Source: Sphagnum compactum
Lineage: Eukaryota > Bryophyta > Sphagnopsida > Sphagnales
Length of the DNA: 64,000 bases
Assembly: GCA_965153455.1 (NCBI GenBank)
Contig: OZ234498.1
Coordinates: 10,912,001-10,976,000, forward strand
Reading direction: 5' to 3'
The stretch's first letter is position 1. Each line of letters begins with the position of its first letter. The position numbers were made by a program, and so were the translations under genes. Of this stretch, positions 56,991 to 64,000 are shown one piece after another. The notes beneath the pieces are model-generated. The model worked only from the letters and a program-made list of their open reading frames with translations. It did no database searches and had not been told where the DNA came from.

Positions 56991-57586
56991 GGGTTCACAC
57001 TAGTGGTTTTAAGACAATTGTAAGTTAATTGACATGTAGTTACAAAATGGTTAACATGTAACCATCACAATGTTTTGACATGGCCATACAAGATAACCTT
57101 GAAATATTTATAATGAAATATTGGTTCAACTTAATCAAAGATGAGATTCCACAAGATTATTCCATAGTTTTTATTGAGTCTCATTTTAGTATCCATATAT
57201 GTAAAACGGAAGGCTTGTACATGAAAATGAAATTTCATGCGTTGTAACCAATGATTTTTTAAAAGAAATTTTGCTTTTTAAAAAAGAATTGGGAAACTTT
57301 TTTTTAAAATTTGTGCTTTAAAGTGTAATTTGACTAATTTTGTAATTCTTTTGGGAAAACCTCTCAAACTTTTCAATATCAACCAAAAAAAATATTATTA
57401 CCTAAATTTTGTATTTAGAGTTTTTAAAATATTTTTGTCTAAAAAAAAAATTGTGATATAACCAAACTAATGACCATCAACAAGAAGATTTACCCAAATT
57501 TTATTATAGTTAGACATGAAAGTGTTTTTTTTAAAAATATTTTCGTATTTTTGCTAATCAAAACTTAATGGCTTCTTTGGAAGCAT

Positions 57587-58491
57587 ATGAAAGTTACACA
57601 ATCAGACCCAATGTGCATGATCAATCCAAATGTCTATGACTGGGCTGTGGTCCCACATATCCCCAGTATTCCAAGTCAGGACTGGCCTGTGATCCAGATG
57701 ACAAGAGCATCTGGATCATCTGGTGATCATCTGGATCAGATGCAAGCCTACACCCATGAAGAAAAATCTAGAATGGCAAAGAGAAGAACAGCGAGATTGA
57801 AGAAGGGTGACAGGAAAGAAAGACTACTACAAGAATCAAGTGGGAAAGTGGACAGTTTGTTTCTACTCCTTTCACCTGTTGAGCTTGGAATGGAGCAGTG
57901 CAAATCTCTGGGGATCCAAATTTTGAGGAGAGCCACCAATCACACCCTTCACATGGATTTCTTGCACTGCTGATCTTTGCAGTTTATTCAGTCAGTTCAT
58001 GTTCTGCATCTTGCCACCTTCTTTGACTCCTGCCAGATTCTCATACCGTCGACTGCTGCTGCCAAGATGAAGTTTTAAGAAAATTGGTTTCAAGCTACCA
58101 TCAGTCTCTGCTTGGGTTGGTGTTTTGGGAATGGCTGATCCGTCGCTGTCCCCATGACCAACTCTCCAAGTAGAATTCCTTCCCTTCCTCTTTCATGTTT
58201 CAAAGAGGAGGGCAAAGGTTTCAGCAATTTGTGTATGTACAAGAAGAGCACACACATAGACCAGAAAAGACAATCTCTAAAAACAAAAAAGATTTGAAGA
58301 AAACTGTACAAATCTCCCCTGGAAGAACCAAAGTGGGGAAAAACACAACCAACAAAAAAGTCCAGCTCCACGAACCATGGGATGCAAAGCTTGAAGAGCT
58401 CAAAAACCCTGCAAATCTCATGAGAAAATCACAGAGCAAGGAAAATTTCCACTTCAAGAAAAGTACAAGTAGGAGACAATACTCTTTCTAG
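57587..58491 (+). CDS. Probable unrecognised gene, two coding segments
   Basis: Two plus-strand open segments have a non-repetitive, protein-like composition: 57587-57973 (YDWAVVPHIPSIPSQDWPV, then basic EEKSRMAKRRTARLKKGDRK) and about 58201-58491 (RGGQRFQQFVYVQEEH, KKTVQISPGRTKVGK, LHEPWDAKLEELKNPANL, ending RRQYSF). They may be exons of one gene encoding a small, strongly basic protein; a possible start also exists at 57568 in another frame. I could not fix the joining splice sites. No family is recognised. It converges on eL43, about 740 bp away. Confidence 0.35.
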
Positions 58492-59228
58492 GTGTCTAGA
58501 AGCTGTCTCTCCTGATTCCAGATTTTCCATCAAGCAGCACAAAAGTTTAATGTTTCCAAATGACTACCACACATGAAACACATCTCCTCCTCTCCTCCTC
58601 TGAATTTGCAAACTTCACCAATCTGTAGACTGAAGATATAGAGAGGACCCAACAGAGCTTTAAGAGTTGCAGCACTGTATGGGTGGGTTTGTGTACAAAG
58701 AAAGATCTAGTTCCAGTTCAAGAATTCTGCAAGAGAGAAGAATGATTAATGCAAAAATGTGATCAGAAGTCATCTTCAATCAAACTCATGTCGACACCAT
58801 ATTTTCCTTTGGTATCACTTTCATTTACTTTTGAGTTTTTGGTTCGAGTGATTCAATTCAATTGGCAACTTTGAAACTAAAAGTATAAGAGTACAGTCAA
58901 GACTGAAAATGGTCTTGTAACCACTGATAGGTTTAGATGACCTTTTTTGAGGGTGACATCAGTGGCAGATATGTCAAAGGTTAAAGGCCTGAAGTATTGC
59001 ACAAAGATGTGAGCAACAGATGGACATTTTCCTACCAAGAAGTGAATCCATTGCAGCTCAATGTGTGACTTCAGAGCATAAGAAATGACTAAGTGTTTAA
59101 GAATGCCCCACCGAACTAGGGGATCATCATACACCGCAACAAGATGGAGACAGTAAAATCAGCAGAATCTCAATTCCAATTTCATTACTAAGTCACATTG
59201 GTACAGATGAAGGCCTCACAAAATTAAC
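58492..59228. other. Convergent 3' region between the unknown gene and eL43
   Basis: It probably holds 3' UTRs of both neighbours. A minus-strand frame at 58877-59134 has no recognisable similarity and lies where the eL43 3' UTR would be. I see nothing else. Confidence 0.45.
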
Positions 59229-60980
<1,752 letters not shown>

Positions 60981-61159
60981 TGCTGCCGCTGTAGAGCGAG
61001 ATGGCAGCTGAACGGAGCACCGAACAAGCAATACGCGATAACCCCGCAAAAGCACAAGTGCGGGAGAAGCAAAGAGGCAATCGTCTTCTGAACCCGGGGG
61101 GGGGGGGGCGGCCCTTTCTTCCGAGCCTTTCCAAACCTAAGATCCAAACCTAAAATCCT

Positions 61160-61174
61160 CGTTTTAGGGTTAGA
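61160..61174 (-). promoter_or_regulatory. Telo-box-like motif upstream of eL43
   Basis: TTTTAGGGTTAG reads CTAACCCTAAAA towards the gene, about 185 bp upstream of the ATG. AACCTA words flank it. The position fits plant ribosomal-protein promoters. Confidence 0.45.
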
Positions 61175-61185
61175 TTACCGAACCT

Positions 61186-61320
61186 TGTTTGGGCTCGGAC
61201 GTCTCATGGCGTTCACACTGTGCAAGAAGGACACAGTCCAACTCATGTTTGGGCTCGGACGTCTCGTGGCATTCACACTGTGAAAGAAGAACACAGTTTG
61301 TCCACCTCATGTTTGGGCTC
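61186..61320. repeat. 60-bp tandem repeat upstream of eL43
   Basis: TGTTTGGGCTCGGACGTCTC starts at 61186 and 61246, and a partial third unit (TGTTTGGGCTC) starts near 61310. Each full unit includes TTCACACTGTG, AGAAG and ACACAGT. CGGACGTCTC contains an ACGT core. Confidence 0.75.
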
Positions 61321-61539
61321 CCAATGACTCAGACTCCAATATGGTTCAAATTTGATGTGACTGGTGAAACTTATAAAGAGTTGTATAGCCACAAACGGTC
61401 TTTTACTTATTGTAACTAATTTCATGTCATCTTTATTAAAAAATTAAATATTTTAAAAGTTAATTTGACAAGTGTTAATAAATATGGTCCAAAATAACTT
61501 GAGATTAAAAATAAAAAAATTTAAACTCAAATGATTTTA

Positions 61540-61800
61540 GCACACATAAATTCCAATGGTTTTTAATTCCATTCAGTGTATTCTAATTCAACTTATGTTA
61601 ATAAATTGAATTTGATTTTGGGATTTGAATTCAATTTAATTGAATATAAACTCAATTGCATTTGGATTAAAATCAATTAAGTTTCAATTTAATTCAAATT
61701 ACATGTACTTTCATTTAATACTTTCATTCAAATGGAACTTTAATTTTCAAAAAAAATCAACATTTCATCATCACTAGCAATAACATGAAGCCTAAGTTAA
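61540..61800. repeat. Dispersed AT-rich repeat, copy C
   Basis: It shares AATTCAATTTAATTGAATAT-type runs and the ordered core TACTTTCATTCAAATGGAAC, then TTTAATTTTCAAAAAAAATC and TCATCACTAGCAATAAC, with copies at 11180-11640 and 29695-30070. Confidence 0.5.
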
Positions 61801-62124
61801 TTAATTTAATTAGTTAGCAAAAGTAAACATTAATTAAATATGACTTTGGGCTCCACATAGTTGGAGGATAGTGCCTTGCAAGAAAAACATTTTTGGAATT
61901 TGTTGATTCCATGTATTCGAACTACGATTAATGCTTTAATTTTTTTTTGGAAAATACTTTCAAGGAAAAAAATTTGATGCAATAGTTAGATTCCTTCCCC
62001 TCTTCAACCCAAAGATTTAAAGTTTGATTTGTTTTCTCAAATTTTCCTTTTTTCTTCCATGCATGAAAAAAAAACTTCTAAAGCAACTTTTTCAAGCTAG
62101 TTGCCCCAAGAAATAACTTTTCCG

Positions 62125-62310
62125 GAAAGAAGAGGATTAAATGACAACCCAACCAAGTTCCTTGAGAAAAAATTGCTTTCATTGAGGAGAAAGGGACTAA
62201 GTGGTAACTCTAACCAAGTTCCTTGAGGAGAAAGGGACTAAGTGATAACCCTAACCAAATTCCTTGGGGGGGAGAAAGGGAATGTCCTCACAAGAAGTAG
62301 CCCCAGCTAA
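62125..62310. repeat. 41-bp tandem repeat (GAGGAGAAAGGGACTAAGTG...)
   Basis: Units starting GAGGAGAAAGGGACTAAGTG begin at 62184 and 62225, and a diverged unit follows near 62266. The remainder of each unit is GTAAC.CTAACCAA(G/A)TTCCTTG. Older relics extend to about 62420. Confidence 0.75.
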
Positions 62311-62419
62311 GTTCCCTAGGGAGAAAAAAATTAAATAGTAGTCCCAATTTATTTTTTTGAGAAATAAGTTATTTGGGGATAAATGGACTTTCCTTGAGGA
62401 AAAGGGAATTAAGTTAACA

Positions 62420-64000
62420 ATAACTTTCCACACACTTTTTTTTTAGTTTTGTCAAAAAGATTTTTTTTTATGTCTTTAACTTAAACTTTAGGCATTGAAA
62501 GTGGATCTTTCGAAGAGGTATGTTTGGATAATGAGAATACACAATGATGTTTTTTCCTTTTTTTACTATTTTAGGGATTTCCTATAGTAAACCAAAATGG
62601 TGATTGTTTGTAGGAAAATGTATAAAAACTTTAGATTGGTCCCTTAATACATAGCCAAATCTAGCTATTAACCACACTATTTTTAAATAATGAAAAATTG
62701 TAAAAAAATGTTGGCAATTGGAACTTTCCAATAAAACTTGGATTTTTTATTTTTAATTCTGATTTTGCCAAAAAGACATGTATTGTTAAAAAATAATAAT
62801 TCTCGCTCTCTTCTTTTTCTTTTTTCCTTCCTTTTTTTTCCACTCATTTCTTCTTCTCTGTTTTTTCGTTCTCCCTCCTTCTCTATGCACACATTCTTCC
62901 TCCTTCTCTTCTTCCCTCCTCCTCCTCCCAACGTTTCTTGATTTGCTTCGGAGGTTTTGTTTTTAAGTTGAGTTATTTCCTCCTCCTTTGCTCATAGTTT
63001 TCTTGCTTCAGGAGCTGTTGCTCTTTGGTTGTTTTATTGTCTGTTTTGTTCGTAACTCCTGCAACTTTCTTTGTAACGTTGCTATAGACATTGCTTCTCT
63101 TTACGTTCTTTTTTTCCATGTGTGCTACAAACTATAGTTTCATTGGAGCTTCATCCCACAATGCATTGTGTGACAATTTTGCGTTCTTTTTTGCATCTAT
63201 TTCATACTACAACATTATTATTCTTTTGAACATTAAATAAATCATTTTCCTTTTTTTCTACAAATTTCTAATTATCTTCTTTGTGTTTCTTATTTTGTAG
63301 GTTCTTCTTCTTCTCGAATTTTCTTGTCGATACACTCTTGTTTTTCTCTTGTGTTTCGTTGGAAGATTGTGATGATTTTCATTTTCTTCACTTATGTTGG
63401 CATTGAGCCAACTTTTCCTCTACATATTTTCACTCTGCAGTGATGTTTTTGCTCTACACTACATTTTGGTGAAACAACTTTCTATTTTTTTCTCTATTTT
63501 TTTTTCCTTGCCATCTTCTTGTTATAACAATGATTCGTCCCTTCTTTCTTTCTTTATTCATTTTTTTGCTCTAATTTAGTATAATCTTTATAAAAAAATT
63601 TATTGAGGTTCAAGTTTCTATAATAAGGTTTAGATTAGGGTTTATAACATTCCATTTTTGTACTAAGGTTCCATTAGTTTAAATCTAAATTTTGTATTTT
63701 TGTTATGCAATATTTAATCTTTATTCAAGGGATTGACTGCGTAATTAAGCAAAGGCAAAATTAGTGCATGATTAAATCAAATGTAGCACCTACTATCCCA
63801 TTCAATATTTTACTGATGTTAAATACCATTGAGTGAAGGATTCTAGTGATGAGGTAACATTGTGGGTGTTGAACATTGGTTATAGTAAAGTTCATCATAA
63901 AGTTTGATCTTATTTCTCTTCAAGAGAAATGACAGATGTTGTCTCAACCTATGTGTCAACCTAATGTTCTATCTAATTTTAATTACATTTTGGCTACTTT
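62420..64000. other. T-rich gene-free end of window
   Basis: Long pyrimidine runs (62800-62935 and 63290-63560) give Leu/Phe/Ser-rich frames of no significance. No exon, RNA gene or element end is supported up to the window edge. Confidence 0.45.

Larger units (their letters stand above)
51715..57004. mobile_element. Composite GC-ended insertion, possibly Helitron-derived
   Basis: Base composition jumps to G-rich at about 51720 and drops back to AT-rich after about 57005. The right edge has the palindrome GGTGCATTATGCACC (56976-56990) followed nine bases later by CTAGT (57000-57004), which fits a Helitron 3' end (hairpin plus CTRRT). The left edge has TC at 51715-51716. AT-rich DNA outside both edges shares ACATGTAGTT.(G/A)AAAAT-like words. 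Against this, the flanking bases are G on both sides rather than A and T, and no Rep or helicase is present. It may instead be several nested insertions. Confidence 0.35.

Overview
This window is nuclear DNA of a streptophyte plant. The evidence is intron-rich genes with GT-AG junctions, TTTAGGG-type telomere-like repeats and telo-boxes (AAACCCTAA), and plant-type gene families. The species cannot be fixed from the sequence. Nothing marks it clearly as a flowering plant, and a bryophyte, lycophyte, fern or streptophyte alga remains possible.

Seven conserved genes could be assembled exon by exon. Their reading frames close without a break. They are: an HVA22k-like reticulon-type membrane protein (+, 188-2614, 5' end outside the window); a 21-exon RECQL2 (WRN-like) DNA helicase (-, 3395-10933, 800 aa); ribosomal protein uS4/RPS9 (-, 20243-21811); a TVP38/TMEM64 (VTT-domain) membrane protein (-, 22728-25213); the spliceosomal protein CWC15 (-, 26862-29309); a secreted glyoxal/galactose-oxidase-like copper radical oxidase (+, 46281-48971); and ribosomal protein eL43/RPL37a (-, 59229-60980). 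An unrecognised probable gene (+, 57587-58491) and an orphan exon (-, 49512-49706) are weaker calls. The genes are independent housekeeping units, not a pathway. Telo-boxes lie upstream of four of them (RECQL2, uS4, CWC15, eL43), and a paired array of TCP-type sites lies upstream of the oxidase.

Layout: 0.2-11 kb holds two convergent genes. 11-20 kb is AT-rich and carries a decayed Helitron Rep gene with a CACTA-type MITE inside it, followed by a solo LTR. 20-29.3 kb is a dense cluster of three minus-strand genes. 29.3-45.7 kb is gene-free, AT-rich and full of microsatellites, two MITEs, interstitial telomere repeats and a perfect hairpin. 45.7-49 kb is the oxidase. 51.7-57.0 kb is an odd composite block: G/C-rich ends, a C-rich minisatellite, an array of twelve AGGCCT-centred palindromes, a 51-bp (17-codon) tandem repeat, a roughly 0.4-kb direct duplication and a Helitron-like 3' end. 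57.6-61.3 kb holds the last genes, then AT-rich repeats run to the end.

The best leads are the palindrome array and composite block at 51.7-57.0 kb, the MITE whose removal restores the Helitron reading frame, and an AT-rich dispersed family found 0.6-0.75 kb upstream of three different genes in the same orientation.
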